From positions 868,001 to 932,000 of the forward strand of contig JASNYI010000002.1 in the NCBI GenBank assembly GCA_048500275.1: DNA of 64,000 bases. Direction: 5' to 3'. The DNA is from UBA5066 sp048500275 (GTDB lineage Bacteria; Acidobacteriota; Thermoanaerobaculia; UBA5066). Positions 24,204-32,962 of the stretch are shown in pieces (within the stretch, counting starts at the first letter, position 1; each line of letters opens with the position of its first letter). Both the position numbers and the translations under genes were made by a program. Under the pieces are notes generated by a model. The model was not told the origin of the DNA, did not search any database, and saw only the letters and a program-made list of their open reading frames with translations.

Positions 24204-25432
24204 GTCTTCGCTGGTGGCGCCTCGCGGCGCGCAACCTCTTCCGGCACCGCCGCCGGACCATCCTGACCGGCAGCATCGTCGTCGTCGGCTTCGTGGCCGC
24301 CACGATGACGGCCGGGTTCGTGGCGCAGACGTTCCGCGGCCTGAAGGACATCACCATCCGGGGGCAGGGAGGGCACCTGCGCGTCGTCAGCGCCGAAGCG
24401 ACGGGAAAGAGCGACGAGGAAGCCGCCACGCTCCTCCTCGACGGGGCGGTGGAGCTGACGCGGAGCGTGGCGACGAGCCCCGACGTGAAGCAGGCGATGC
24501 CCCGCCTCGCGTTCTTCGGCCTCGTGGCGCGCGGCGAGCGGAGCATCGGCTACATGGGGACGGGAACGGTCCCCGCGCTCGAGAAGAGCGCCACGATCAC
24601 GGCGGAGGCCGTGGCCGAGGGCGAGTTCCTGGCGGACCCCGAGGCCGACGAGGTGATGCTGGGCGGCGGCCTCGCCCGCTCGCTCGGCGCGGGCGTCGGC
24701 GACCTCGTCACCGTCATGACGACGACGCCGGACGGCGCCCTGAACGCCATCGACGCGACCGTCGTCGCCGTCCTGCGCTGGCCGATCAAGGAGCTCGACG
24801 ACCGGCTCCTCTTCCTGCCCTACGCTCCCGCGGCGCGGCTCCTCAAGGCCGAAGGGAAGGCGACTTCGATCGCCGTCACCCTGAAGCCGGGGGCCGACCT
24901 CGAGAAATCCGCGGGCGCCCTGCGGGCGCGCCTCCACCGCGGCGGCGTGGCCGCGAGCGTGAGGACCTGGGTCGAGAGCGCGCCGTTCTACGTCGCCGTC
25001 CGGCGCCTCTACGCCGGGATCTTCCTCTTCACGGGGCTGGTCCTCGCCACGGTCGTCATCCTCGCGGCGGCCAACACGATGACGATGTCGGTCTTCGAGA
25101 GGACGCGCGAGATCGGAACGCTTCTCGCCATCGGGATGGAGAGACGGCAGGTGAGGAACCTCTTCCTCGCCGAGGGGTTGCTCATGGGACTGGGGGGCTC
25201 GATCGCGGGGGCGGTCGGGTCGCTCCTGATCCGGGCGGTCCTGAACGCCTCCCGCATCTCCCTCCCGCCGCCGCCCGGCGCGACGAGCGGCGGCGTCCTC
25301 AACGTCGAGCTGATCCCGGAGGCGTTCGTCGTCGGCTTCCTCCTGATGACGATCACGCTCCTTGCGGCCTCGTGGTGGCCGGCGCGGCGGGCCGCCCGCC
25401 TCGACCCCGTGGAGGCGCTGGCGCATGTCTGA
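24200..25432 (+). CDS. ABC transporter permease, FtsX/LolC-MacB family
   Basis: The 410-residue protein has the four-helix MacB/LolCE layout: one helix near residues 20-42 (ILTGSIVVVGFVAATMTAG), a large extracytoplasmic MacB-like domain of about 210 residues, then three helices in the C-terminal FtsX domain with TMSVFERTREIGTLLAIGM as its signature and PARRAARLDPVEALAHV at the end. The start is TTG at 24200, overlapping the ATPase stop. It overlaps the LolA-like gene by eight bases. With the ATPase it forms one transporter. Confidence 0.88.
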   Translation: MSLRWWRLAARNLFRHRRRTILTGSIVVVGFVAATMTAGFVAQTFRGLKDITIRGQGGHLRVVSAEATGKSDEEAATLLLDGAVELTRSVATSPDVKQAMPRLAFFGLVARGERSIGYMGTGTVPALEKSATITAEAVAEGEFLADPEADEVMLGGGLARSLGAGVGDLVTVMTTTPDGALNAIDATVVAVLRWPIKELDDRLLFLPYAPAARLLKAEGKATSIAVTLKPGADLEKSAGALRARLHRGGVAASVRTWVESAPFYVAVRRLYAGIFLFTGLVLATVVILAAANTMTMSVFERTREIGTLLAIGMERRQVRNLFLAEGLLMGLGGSIAGAVGSLLIRAVLNASRISLPPPPGATSGGVLNVELIPEAFVVGFLLMTITLLAASWWPARRAARLDPVEALAHV

Positions 25433-26201
25433 CCGCCGCCCGGCGGCCGGCCCGCTCCTCGGCGCTCTGGCCCTCGCCCTCCTCGGCCCGGCGGCGTCGG
25501 CGCTCGGAGAGGCGGCTGCCGCCCCCTCGCGGGCGACCGCCCTTCTCGAGCGGGCCGACGCGCCCCGCACGGCCCTCTCCGAGGCGCGGCTGAAGCTCCG
25601 CGTGACGACCTCGCGCAAGGGCGCCGGCTCGTTCTCGGGCGAGTTCGCGGTTCTCGTGAAGGGGCCGGAGAAGATCCGGATCGAGTTCCTCGCCCCCGAA
25701 GACCGCGGGAAGCTCCTCCTCGTGAACGGGAAGGACGCCTGGCTGGTCCTTCCCGGGACGAAGAACCCGATCAAGGTCCCGCGCAGCCACCGGGTGACGG
25801 GAGGCTTCGCCGTGACCGACGTCGCGCGCACGCGCTTCGCGGACGACTACGACGCCGTCGTCGAGCGGACCGAGACGTTCCTCGGCCGGGTCTGCGAGGT
25901 CCTCCTCCTCCGGGCGAAGAAGGGGCGCGACCCGGCGTTCCCGGTCCTGCGCGTCTGGATCGACCGCGAGGAGGGGCGCACGCGCAAGGTCGTCTTCCTC
26001 CTGCCCTCGGGAAAGACGGCGCGAGAGGCGACGTTCGACGAGTGGGGGACGCTCCGCGGCGTCCCGACGGTAACGCGGATGACGATCGTCGACGCCCTCC
26101 GGCCCGGGACGACCGTCGTCGACTACCTGGACGCTGAGAAGGTCGCGCTCGACGACGCCCTCTTCGTCCCTCCGGCGCCCGCCGCAGCCCCGGGCCGGTG
26201 A
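25425..26201 (+). CDS. LolA-like outer-membrane lipoprotein-sorting protein
   Basis: The 258-residue secreted protein has an N-terminal signal peptide (about 1-27, PLLGALALALLGPAASALG) and the LolA/LolB-fold beta-rich pattern: FSGEFAVLVKGPEKIRIEFL, DRGKLLLVNGKDAWLVLPG, and a C-terminal VPTVTRMTIVD. It matches the LolA-superfamily proteins encoded next to MacB-type exporters. It probably accepts or carries a lipid or lipoprotein in the periplasm. ATG overlaps the permease stop. A hairpin follows the gene. Confidence 0.8.
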   Translation: MSDRRPAAGPLLGALALALLGPAASALGEAAAAPSRATALLERADAPRTALSEARLKLRVTTSRKGAGSFSGEFAVLVKGPEKIRIEFLAPEDRGKLLLVNGKDAWLVLPGTKNPIKVPRSHRVTGGFAVTDVARTRFADDYDAVVERTETFLGRVCEVLLLRAKKGRDPAFPVLRVWIDREEGRTRKVVFLLPSGKTAREATFDEWGTLRGVPTVTRMTIVDALRPGTTVVDYLDAEKVALDDALFVPPAPAAAPGR

Positions 26202-26220
26202 TTCCCCGCGGCGGGGGAAT
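26201..26220. terminator. Hairpin between convergent genes
   Basis: ATTCCCC pairs with GGGGAAT around a six-base loop, immediately after the LolA-like stop codon. The opposing SirB1-like gene ends 44 bases away. Confidence 0.55.
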
Positions 26221-26264
26221 CCCGTGGCAGGGAGCGAGCGGGGTCCGCGCGGAGGCGGGCGGGC

Positions 26265-27128
26265 TCAGTTGACCGGCGCCGCGACCGAGAGCGACTCGAG
26301 GCTCTGCGAGGCCCGCTCGGCCTCCGGCGAGTCGGGGAAACGCTCGATCACGTCGGCGAACCCGCTCGCGGCCTCCTCGGTCACGCCGATCGCCGCGGCG
26401 GTCATCGCCTTCTGAAGGGTCCGCTCGGGGGAGGCGGGGCGCAGCGCCGCGAGGAACGTCGCGACACGGTAGCTGCCGGCGGCGTCCCTCTCCTCGCGCG
26501 TCGACGCGGCGAGGTTGTTCAGGACCCGCTCGAGGAGCTGGTCGATGCTGCTCGGCCGGAGGAAGTCGTCGTGCCAGCGCGCCTTCGGCCCGGCGATCCG
26601 GTCGTGCAGCGACCGGCACCCTTCGCGGGAGAGCTCCTGGCCCCCGTCGAACGGGTCGACGTGGACTCCGGACGAACCGCCGACGCGGACGAGGAAATGC
26701 CCCGGCATGCCGATGCCGTCGACGGGGATCCCGGCGCGTCGCCCGACCTCCATCCAGACGCAGGAGAGGAGGATCGGCATCCCCTTCCTTCGCCCGAGGA
26801 CCTGGTGGAGGCAGCAGTTGCGGGTGGCCGAGTAGTCGTCGGAGTCGCCCCGGAAGGAGAGGTCGTCGACCAGGAGCCCTCGCAGGAGACGCGACAGCGC
26901 GAACGGGCCACGCGACGGCAGCAGGGCGAGGCGCCTCGCGGCGATCGCCGCCCAGGCGGTCAGCTGGGCTTCGTCCTCGAGGCGTTCCGCAGGGGAGACT
27001 CCCTCGATGGCCGAGAGCGCGGAGAGGAGGTCCCCGCGCGAGGCGGCGTCGAGGAAGACGCGGACGTCCTCGTCGTCCTCCGGGGTCCAGAGGTCGAGGA
27101 GCGTCGGGCGGATCGGGCCTCCGAGCAC
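26265..27128 (-). CDS. SirB1/transglutaminase-like protein
   Basis: The 287-residue soluble protein belongs to the COG2912 (SirB1) group. It shows NCCLHQVLGRRKGMPILLSCVW with the family cysteine region, GMPGHFLVRVG with the likely histidine, and HVDPFDGGQELS with the aspartate, forming a transglutaminase-like core at about residues 85-190, followed by a TPR-like helical tail. The biochemical role of the family is unclear. The GTG at 27128 has TACGAT ending six bases upstream, so it is probably leaderless. Confidence 0.78.
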   Translation of the reverse strand: MLGGPIRPTLLDLWTPEDDEDVRVFLDAASRGDLLSALSAIEGVSPAERLEDEAQLTAWAAIAARRLALLPSRGPFALSRLLRGLLVDDLSFRGDSDDYSATRNCCLHQVLGRRKGMPILLSCVWMEVGRRAGIPVDGIGMPGHFLVRVGGSSGVHVDPFDGGQELSREGCRSLHDRIAGPKARWHDDFLRPSSIDQLLERVLNNLAASTREERDAAGSYRVATFLAALRPASPERTLQKAMTAAAIGVTEEAASGFADVIERFPDSPEAERASQSLESLSVAAPVN

Positions 27129-27134
27129 GGGCCC

Positions 27135-27140
27135 ATCGTA
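27135..27140 (-). promoter_or_regulatory. Candidate -10 for the SirB1-like gene
   Basis: On the minus strand TACGAT ends six bases before the GTG at 27128. No Shine-Dalgarno is present. Confidence 0.45.
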
Positions 27141-27153
27141 GCCTGTTCGGCCC

Positions 27154-27189
27154 GGGACGCGGCGCCGAAAGGGACAGCCGCCGCGTCCC
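27154..27189 (-). terminator. Hairpin after the bd-like operon
   Basis: A ten-base perfect stem (GGGACGCGGC with GCCGCGTCCC) lies just after the stop of the second bd-like gene and just before the SirB1-like promoter. Confidence 0.6.
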
Positions 27190-27201
27190 GCCGAGGTCCC
27201 G

Positions 27202-28311
27202 CTACGCGGTCGCCTCTCCGGGACCGGGCCGGTCCTTCGCGCTTTTCACGAGAGTCACGACGACGAGGGAGAGACAGAGGACGAAGCAGCCGACGAAGAT
27301 CGCGAAGACGCCCCACTGCTGGGTGGTGGCCGCCGTGGCGTGGGCGCCTTCGGCCGCGATGTAGAGGTCGCGCAGCTGGTGGCGGGTCACGAGCATCAGG
27401 ACCATCGCGAGGCCGAAGAGCTCCAGCGACCGCCGCACCGAGGAGCGGTCGGCGACCGGGTCCCTCGCGCGGGCGAGGAAGACGAGGAGGCCGAATCCCG
27501 CGACGATTCCGAGCGTCAGCGGGACCATCGTCGCGGCCCCCCCGCGCATCAGGCCGAGGAGGACCTCCCGCGGAACCGAGATCGTCAGCCAGAGGCCGAC
27601 GACGAGCTGCAGTGCCGTGGCGAGAAGGGCGATCTTCAGGCCGAAGGAGGCCCGGGTCGAGGCGGCGGCGCGCGCGTCGTCCGCAGGGACCCGCCGGACG
27701 GTGACCCAGGCGAGGAGAATTCCGGCGAGCGTGACGCCCGCCAGGACGAAGTGCAGGAAGCGGGGGAGGAAGGAGCGGTCGGAGAGGGCCGTCCAGGGCG
27801 CCGAGAGGACCCCTTCCCAGCGGCCGGGCTGGACCGAGAGGAGGTGGACGACGACCTGGATCGCGGCGACGCCGAGGAAGAGGACGGCCGAGAGCGCCAG
27901 GGGGAGGGCGGCGGCCTTGCCGGCCCGCAGCCTGTACTTGGCGGAGTAGGTCAGGTAGTAGGCCGCCATCAGGAAGAGGAGGAGGCCGAGCCAGGCGGGG
28001 GCGACGACGACGGTGGCCGAGTAGAAGAGGCGCCCGTGGAGTACCTGCACGAAGAGGAGGGGCGCGATGCCGAAGGTGATCGTGAGCGAGATCGCCCACG
28101 TGTTCACCTCGGAGAAGAAGCGGGCGACGCCGCGGCCGAAGGCGCGGTCGGGGTCCAGCGACGCGATCGTGCCGAGGATCGAGGAGCCGAGGACGACGTT
28201 CACCCCGACGACGTGGACCGCGAACGTCACGAGCCAGAGGGCGTGGAAAAGCCACGGTGGCCCCGGGATCGGCGTCGGGTCGAGCGCCGGGAGGAGGACT
28301 TCAGCGGGCAT
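27202..28311 (-). CDS. Multi-pass membrane protein, bd-oxidase-like second subunit
   Basis: A 369-residue integral membrane protein with about nine helices. Its N-terminal half (WLFHALWLVTFAVHVVGVN, then FFSEVNTWAISLTITFGIA and QVLHGRLFYSATVVV) has intramembrane histidines that could ligate haem, in positions recalling the cytochrome bd subunit I core. It has no CxxCH motif. It overlaps the end of the CydA-like/cytochrome c gene by 11 bases and is clearly its partner. I do not recognise a named family. A haem b membrane subunit is inference. Confidence 0.6.
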   Translation of the reverse strand: MPAEVLLPALDPTPIPGPPWLFHALWLVTFAVHVVGVNVVLGSSILGTIASLDPDRAFGRGVARFFSEVNTWAISLTITFGIAPLLFVQVLHGRLFYSATVVVAPAWLGLLLFLMAAYYLTYSAKYRLRAGKAAALPLALSAVLFLGVAAIQVVVHLLSVQPGRWEGVLSAPWTALSDRSFLPRFLHFVLAGVTLAGILLAWVTVRRVPADDARAAASTRASFGLKIALLATALQLVVGLWLTISVPREVLLGLMRGGAATMVPLTLGIVAGFGLLVFLARARDPVADRSSVRRSLELFGLAMVLMLVTRHQLRDLYIAAEGAHATAATTQQWGVFAIFVGCFVLCLSLVVVTLVKSAKDRPGPGEATA

Positions 28312-29653
28312 GAGTCACCTCCGCCACCTGCGGCGCGTTCAGCGAGGCGAGCCAATGGGCGAGAGCCCTGATCTCCTCGTCGGTCCCGACGAACGGGGGC
28401 ATGAAGGGGTAGTCGGGCTTCACGTCCTCCCCGGCGGCGCGGGCCTTCCAGTTCGCCCCGTCGTCGCGCAGCGCGCCGAGGAACATCTCCGCGAACTCGG
28501 CGTCCATCGCGGAGGCGATCTTCCGGATGCCGAGGTAGCCGTCCCGCGTGTGGCAGGAGGCGCACTGGGCGCGGAAGACGGCCTCGCCCGTCGACACGGC
28601 GCGCCCGCCCGCCTCCTTGTTCGCCCAGGCGGCCTTCGAGAGGATTCCCTTCTCGTTCAGCCGGTCGATCTCGGAGACGAGGATCCCGTTCGAGAACATC
28701 TGCTCGGCGATGACGAACGGCTTGCGGATCCCCTCGCGGACCCTCTCGTAGCCCGCGAGGATTCCCGCGCCGGCGAGGAGGGCGAGGATCGCGACCGGCC
28801 AGGACTGGAGCTTCGGCAGGAGGACGACGAGAAGGGCGAGGAAGGCCGCGACGAGGAAGACCCGGAAGGTGTGCGAGCGGCCCGTCGCGAGCGAGGCCAG
28901 GAGCGGCTTCTCGCCCAGGAAGAGGCGCTGGACCGACTCCGGGAGCGCCCTCTCCCAGACCCACCAGCCGGCGCCCGCGACCGCGAGGCCGACGACGCCC
29001 ACGCCGCCCAGGATGCGCGAGAGGCGGGCGCGGGCGGCGCGGTCCTTCTCGAAGAGGACGGGGAAGGCCATGTACGCCGCGGCGAGCAGGATGCACACCC
29101 CCGTGCGGAAGAGGATCCCCGGGAGGTACGTCGGGTTCAGGAAGCCGTCCCAGAAGGAGAAGGTCGCCGGGAACTTCCCCGGGGTCAGCATGAAGCCGAG
29201 GATCCCCTGGATCACGACGAGCGACATGAACGCCGCGAAGGCGTAGATCCAGATCAGGAACAGGTGCGTCCGCGGCGAGACCTTGTCCCAGGTCGCCACC
29301 CAGGCGAGCGCCGCGACGACCTCGAGGAGGAAGAAGGTCCACTCCGTCGCCCACGCCCAGACGAACGTGTGAATGAGCGACGAGGTGGCCGCCGGGTGGA
29401 CGACCCCGATCGTGAACCAGATCCCCACGCCCGAGATCGCCCCGAAGACCGTCGAGACGAGGAGGAGGATCATCGACGACCGCTTCACGAGGTCGCGAAG
29501 CGGCCGGTCGTTCCGCTTCACGGCGGCCGTCTCGAGCGCGGCCATTACGAGACCGCCCCCGACGGCGAAATGGGACACGACGACGTGCAGGATGGCGACG
29601 AGGGCGATCAGGATTCCCCCGCCCATCGCGAACTCCCGGATCGGATAGTCCAA
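28301..29653 (-). CDS. CydA-like membrane protein fused to cytochrome c
   Basis: The 450-residue protein has a membrane part whose first 160 residues follow CydA: HFAVGGGLVMAALE, TVFGAISGVGIWF, the glutamate pair in ATEWTFFLLE (compare E99 and E107 of E. coli CydA), WDKVSPRTHLFL and QGILGFMLTPG. After about eight helices comes a C-terminal cytochrome c domain with C364-AS-C367-H368 and a probable methionine ligand in YPFMPPFVG. This combines a quinol-oxidase-like core with a covalent haem c. The TTG start has GGAGG a few bases upstream. It forms an operon with the next membrane gene. A bd-like oxidase or quinol:cytochrome c reductase is the likeliest role. Confidence 0.7.
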   Translation of the reverse strand: MDYPIREFAMGGGILIALVAILHVVVSHFAVGGGLVMAALETAAVKRNDRPLRDLVKRSSMILLLVSTVFGAISGVGIWFTIGVVHPAATSSLIHTFVWAWATEWTFFLLEVVAALAWVATWDKVSPRTHLFLIWIYAFAAFMSLVVIQGILGFMLTPGKFPATFSFWDGFLNPTYLPGILFRTGVCILLAAAYMAFPVLFEKDRAARARLSRILGGVGVVGLAVAGAGWWVWERALPESVQRLFLGEKPLLASLATGRSHTFRVFLVAAFLALLVVLLPKLQSWPVAILALLAGAGILAGYERVREGIRKPFVIAEQMFSNGILVSEIDRLNEKGILSKAAWANKEAGGRAVSTGEAVFRAQCASCHTRDGYLGIRKIASAMDAEFAEMFLGALRDDGANWKARAAGEDVKPDYPFMPPFVGTDEEIRALAHWLASLNAPQVAEVTHAR

Positions 29654-29671
29654 GCTCGCCTCCTCGCCGCT

Positions 29672-30613
29672 TCAGGGGATGCGGCGCCCCTCGTACAGGC
29701 CGTCGTAGACGTATTTCGAGAAGTAGCGCTCGGAAGGGTCGCTCAGAAGCGTCACGACCCTCTTCCCCTCGCCGAGAGCCCTCGCGAGCCGCTTCGCCCC
29801 CGCGACGGCCGCCCCGGACGAGGCCGCGGCCGGGAGGCCCATCCTCCCGAGGCGGTCGACCATGGCGTAGCTCTCGGCGTGGGGAATGGTGAAGATCCCG
29901 TCCGCGAGGCCGCGGTCGAAGGTGGCCGGGATCCAGTTGTTCCCGATTCCCTCGACCATGTGCTCGCCGCGCCCGTCGGTCCCGCCGTAGATCGAGTCCG
30001 GAGGCTCGACGCCCCAGCACGTCACGGCCGGGTCCTTCTCCTTCAGGAAGCGCGCGACGCCGCAGAAGGTGCCCCCCGTCCCGACGCCGAAGGCGATGCC
30101 GTCGACCCGGCCCTCCATCTGCTCCCAGATCTCCGGGCCGGTCGTCTCGTAGTGGATCCGGGGGTTGGCGGGGCTCGCGAACTGCCGCATCGGGACCGCG
30201 CCCGGGATCGTCCTCGCGAGCTCCTCCGCCTTCGCGACGGCGCCCTTTATCCCGGCCTCGTGCGGGACGAGGACGATCTCTCCGCCCAGCCCGCGGATCA
30301 GGATCATCTTCTCGCGCGCGTACCCCTCGACCATCACGATGACGACGCGGTAGCCGCGGGCGGCGCCGACGAGGGAGAGACCGACCCCCGTGTTCCCGGC
30401 CGTGGCTTCGAGGATGGTCCCCCCGGGCTTCAGCTCGCCCGACTCCTCGGCCGCGCGGATGAGCCCGAGGGCGGTCCGGTCCTTCACACTCATGCCGGGG
30501 TTCAGGTACTCGAGCTTGGCGAAGACGTCCGCCTCGCCCTCTTCCTTCAAGGCGCCGAGCCGGATCATCGGGGTCTTCCCGATCAGCTCGACGACGCTCT
30601 CCACGACGCGCAT
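29672..30613 (-). CDS. Cysteine synthase / cystathionine beta-synthase-like PLP enzyme
   Basis: A 313-residue fold-type II PLP enzyme. The lysine is in PGMSVKDRTALG, the substrate loop in EATAGNTGVGLSLVGAARGY, and the phosphate cup in GVGTGGTFCGVA. There is no CBS regulatory domain. The divergent neighbour is a gamma-lyase-like PLP enzyme, so the pair could run reverse transsulfuration (CBS-like then cystathionine gamma-lyase-like) rather than sulfide assimilation. The ATG at 30613 is preferred to a GTG-region start further out because GGGGAG precedes it. CysK versus CBS cannot be decided from motifs alone. Confidence 0.85.
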   Translation of the reverse strand: MRVVESVVELIGKTPMIRLGALKEEGEADVFAKLEYLNPGMSVKDRTALGLIRAAEESGELKPGGTILEATAGNTGVGLSLVGAARGYRVVIVMVEGYAREKMILIRGLGGEIVLVPHEAGIKGAVAKAEELARTIPGAVPMRQFASPANPRIHYETTGPEIWEQMEGRVDGIAFGVGTGGTFCGVARFLKEKDPAVTCWGVEPPDSIYGGTDGRGEHMVEGIGNNWIPATFDRGLADGIFTIPHAESYAMVDRLGRMGLPAAASSGAAVAGAKRLARALGEGKRVVTLLSDPSERYFSKYVYDGLYEGRRIP

Positions 30614-30724
30614 GCACCGCTCCCCGGGACCCGGCCGGCGCACCGCGCATCGGCGAAGATCCACCGTCCCTTGTAGGCGGGGGAGGAGGGCAAGTCAAGA
30701 CAGGGACGAGGAACAGCCTGGTGC

Positions 30725-30730
30725 TACGAT
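30725..30730 (+). promoter_or_regulatory. Candidate extended -10 for the gamma-lyase gene
   Basis: TACGAT preceded by TGC (TGn form) lies 59 bases before the ATG at 30790, within the 176-base gap shared with the divergent cysteine synthase-like gene. Confidence 0.4.
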
Positions 30731-30789
30731 GGCCGACCGGGTGCCGCGGTCTCCTCGCCGGCGCCACTCCACACGAGGTGTCTCAGAGA

Positions 30790-31977
30790 ATGTCCGACGT
30801 CCAGAACCTGCGTCTCGCCAGCCGGATCATCCACGCCGGGCAGCACACGTGCCCGCTCACGGGTGCCGTCGCGACGCCGATCTACCAGACCTCGACGTTC
30901 GCGTTCAAGGACACGGACGAAGGGGCCGCCCGCTTCGGCGGCACCGACCCCGGCTACAAGTACACCCGGCTCGGGAACCCCACCGTCGCGGCGCTCGAGG
31001 AGTGCGTGGCGGATCTCGAGGGGGGCTGCGGGGCGATGGCCGCCTCCACGGGCATGGCCGCGGTCCACACCGTCTACTTCACGCTCCTCGGCGCGGGCGC
31101 CCACGTCGTCGGGACCGACGCCCTCTACGGCCCGAGCCGGATGATCCTCGAGAAGGAGTATTCCCGGTTCGGGGTCACTGGCACCTTCGTCGACACCTCC
31201 GACCCGGCGAACGTCGAGAGGGCGATGCGCCCCGAGACGAAGCTCGTCTACCTCGAGTCGCCCGCGAACCCGACGCTCAAGCTCTGCGACATCGCCGCGA
31301 TCGCGCAGATCGCCCACGCTCGCGGCGCGCTCGTCTGCGTCGACAACACTTTCGCCTCGCCGCTCCTCCAGCAGCCGTTCGCGCTCGGGGCCGACGTCGT
31401 CCTCCACAGCATGACGAAGTTCCTGAACGGGCACAGCGACGTCGTGGCGGGGATCGTGGTCGCGAAGGACCCGGAGCTGTACAGGAGGCTCCGCTCGGTC
31501 CACGTCAACGTCGGGCCGACCATGGACCCGCACCAGGCCTGGCTCGTCTTCCGAGGCATCAAGACCCTCGGCCTCAGGATGGAGAAGGCGCAGGCGAACG
31601 CCCTCGTCGTCGCCCGGTTCCTCGAGGCCCACCCGAAGGTCTCCTGGGTCCGCTACCCCTTCCTCCCGAGCCACCCCCAGCACGACCTGGCCAGGAGGCA
31701 GATGGCGGGCGGCGGCGCCATCATCTCCTTCGGCGTGAAGGGCGGGCTCGAGGCCGGCCGGACGTTGATGAACTCGATGAAGCTCGCGACTCTCGCCGTC
31801 AGCCTCGGCGGCCTCGAGACGCTGATCGAGCACCCCGCCTCGATGACGCACGCGAGCGTCCCGAAGGCCGAGCGGGAGCGGGCCGAGATCTCCGACGACC
31901 TCGTCAGGATCGCCATCGGGTGCGAGGACGCCGCCGACCTCTGCGACGACCTCGAGCAGGCGCTGGCGAAGGTCTGA
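30790..31977 (+). CDS. Cystathionine/methionine gamma-lyase-family PLP enzyme
   Basis: A 395-residue Cys/Met-metabolism fold-type I enzyme. N-terminal RIIHAGQHTCPLTGAVATPI and YQTSTFAF are typical; the PLP lysine is in LHSMTKFLNGHSDV; SLGGLETLIEHPASMTH is the C-terminal signature. Methionine gamma-lyases carry a cysteine after the LYG of the active-site loop; here the loop reads DALYGPSRM, so a cystathionine gamma-lyase or related activity is at least as likely. It is divergent from a CysK/CBS-like gene. The ATG is chosen because homology starts just after it. Confidence 0.88.
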   Translation: MSDVQNLRLASRIIHAGQHTCPLTGAVATPIYQTSTFAFKDTDEGAARFGGTDPGYKYTRLGNPTVAALEECVADLEGGCGAMAASTGMAAVHTVYFTLLGAGAHVVGTDALYGPSRMILEKEYSRFGVTGTFVDTSDPANVERAMRPETKLVYLESPANPTLKLCDIAAIAQIAHARGALVCVDNTFASPLLQQPFALGADVVLHSMTKFLNGHSDVVAGIVVAKDPELYRRLRSVHVNVGPTMDPHQAWLVFRGIKTLGLRMEKAQANALVVARFLEAHPKVSWVRYPFLPSHPQHDLARRQMAGGGAIISFGVKGGLEAGRTLMNSMKLATLAVSLGGLETLIEHPASMTHASVPKAERERAEISDDLVRIAIGCEDAADLCDDLEQALAKV

Positions 31978-31990
31978 CCCGGAAGGCCTG

Positions 31991-32008
31991 CCCGGCCGGA
32001 CGGCCGGG
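31991..32008. terminator. Hairpin between convergent genes
   Basis: CCCGGCC pairs with GGCCGGG around a GGAC tetraloop between the gamma-lyase gene and the opposing hydrolase gene. Confidence 0.6.
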
Positions 32009-32010
32009 AG

Positions 32011-32823
32011 TCAGGCGTCGAAGTCCCGGAGGAAACGCTCCGTCGCCGCGAGGACCCCGCCGGGGTCCTCGCGGTGCGGGAAGTGGCCGAGCCCGGGCAG
32101 GAGGAGGCTCCGGACGGGTCCGGAGACGGAAGAGGCGATCGCGTCGACCTGCGCCCGGGTCGCGTACTCGTCCTTCTCTCCCTGGATCACGAGGACCGGG
32201 CAGCGGATCGACCGGATCGCTTCCACCGCCGAGAAGTCGCCGAACGCCGGGTCGTGCCAGGTCTCGGACCAGCTCCGGAAGACGGCTTCCGTCTTCTCGC
32301 CGTGGTGGCGGGCGAGACGGGCCGGCAGGTCCGTCGTCCGCCACGCTGCGGCCGTCTCCGAGATCCCGGCGAGGGTCACGTCCTCGATGAAGACGTGGGC
32401 GGCGACCGAGACGACAGCCGCCGGGACCTCGGGGAAGAAGGCGGCGAAGAGTAGCGCGATGGTCGCCCCGTCGCTGTGCCCGAAGAGGACCGGCCGGTCG
32501 ACCCCCGACTGCCGCAGCACCGCGGGGAGACGGCGCCGAGCCTCGACCTCGAGGAACGAGTGCCCCGGGGCTTCGGGCCAGGGGTCGGAATGCCCGTAGC
32601 CGAGGCGATCGTAGACGAGCCCCGCCCGTCCGAGGGCGGCGCAGAGCCGGTCTGGGAGGTCCCGCCAGAGGGAGACGGAGCCGAGGGCGTCGTGCAGGAA
32701 GACGACGGGCGAGAGGCCGGGGCGGACGCCGGACGGGAGGATGCGGACGGCCTCGAGGCGACCCTCGGGGAGGCGGACGGAGAGGGGAGTCCGGGTCACG
32801 GAGGAGCGGTCGGCCGTCGACAC
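32011..32823 (-). CDS. Alpha/beta hydrolase
   Basis: A 270-residue single-domain alpha/beta-hydrolase with no signal peptide. Oxyanion region VVFLHDALGSVSLWRDLP, nucleophile elbow FGHSDGA (serine), acid in IQGEKDEYAT and catalytic histidine in LPGLGHFPHRE are all present. Motifs place it near esterase/haloperoxidase/MhpC-like members; the substrate cannot be read. CAGAAT ends six bases before the GTG at 32823, so it may be leaderless. Confidence 0.85.
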   Translation of the reverse strand: MSTADRSSVTRTPLSVRLPEGRLEAVRILPSGVRPGLSPVVFLHDALGSVSLWRDLPDRLCAALGRAGLVYDRLGYGHSDPWPEAPGHSFLEVEARRRLPAVLRQSGVDRPVLFGHSDGATIALLFAAFFPEVPAAVVSVAAHVFIEDVTLAGISETAAAWRTTDLPARLARHHGEKTEAVFRSWSETWHDPAFGDFSAVEAIRSIRCPVLVIQGEKDEYATRAQVDAIASSVSGPVRSLLLPGLGHFPHREDPGGVLAATERFLRDFDA

Positions 32824-32829
32824 GCTGGC

Positions 32830-32835
32830 ATTCTG
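32830..32835 (-). promoter_or_regulatory. Candidate -10 for the hydrolase gene
   Basis: On the minus strand CAGAAT ends six bases before the GTG at 32823. The first base departs from the usual T. Confidence 0.35.
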
Positions 32836-32940
32836 GCGACGGCCGGGAGCCGGGGCAAGCGGGCGAGGGGGATGGGCCTCGAAGGGCGGCCGGCCCCCTG
32901 AAGCTGAGCCGGTGTCGCACCTTTCCTCGTCCCGAACCTG

Positions 32941-32946
32941 TAATCT
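32941..32946 (+). promoter_or_regulatory. Candidate -10 for the M41-like gene
   Basis: TAATCT lies 16 bases before the TTG at 32963, with GGAGG at 32953-32957 in between. Confidence 0.4.
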
Positions 32947-32962
32947 GTCGCGGGAGGATCCG

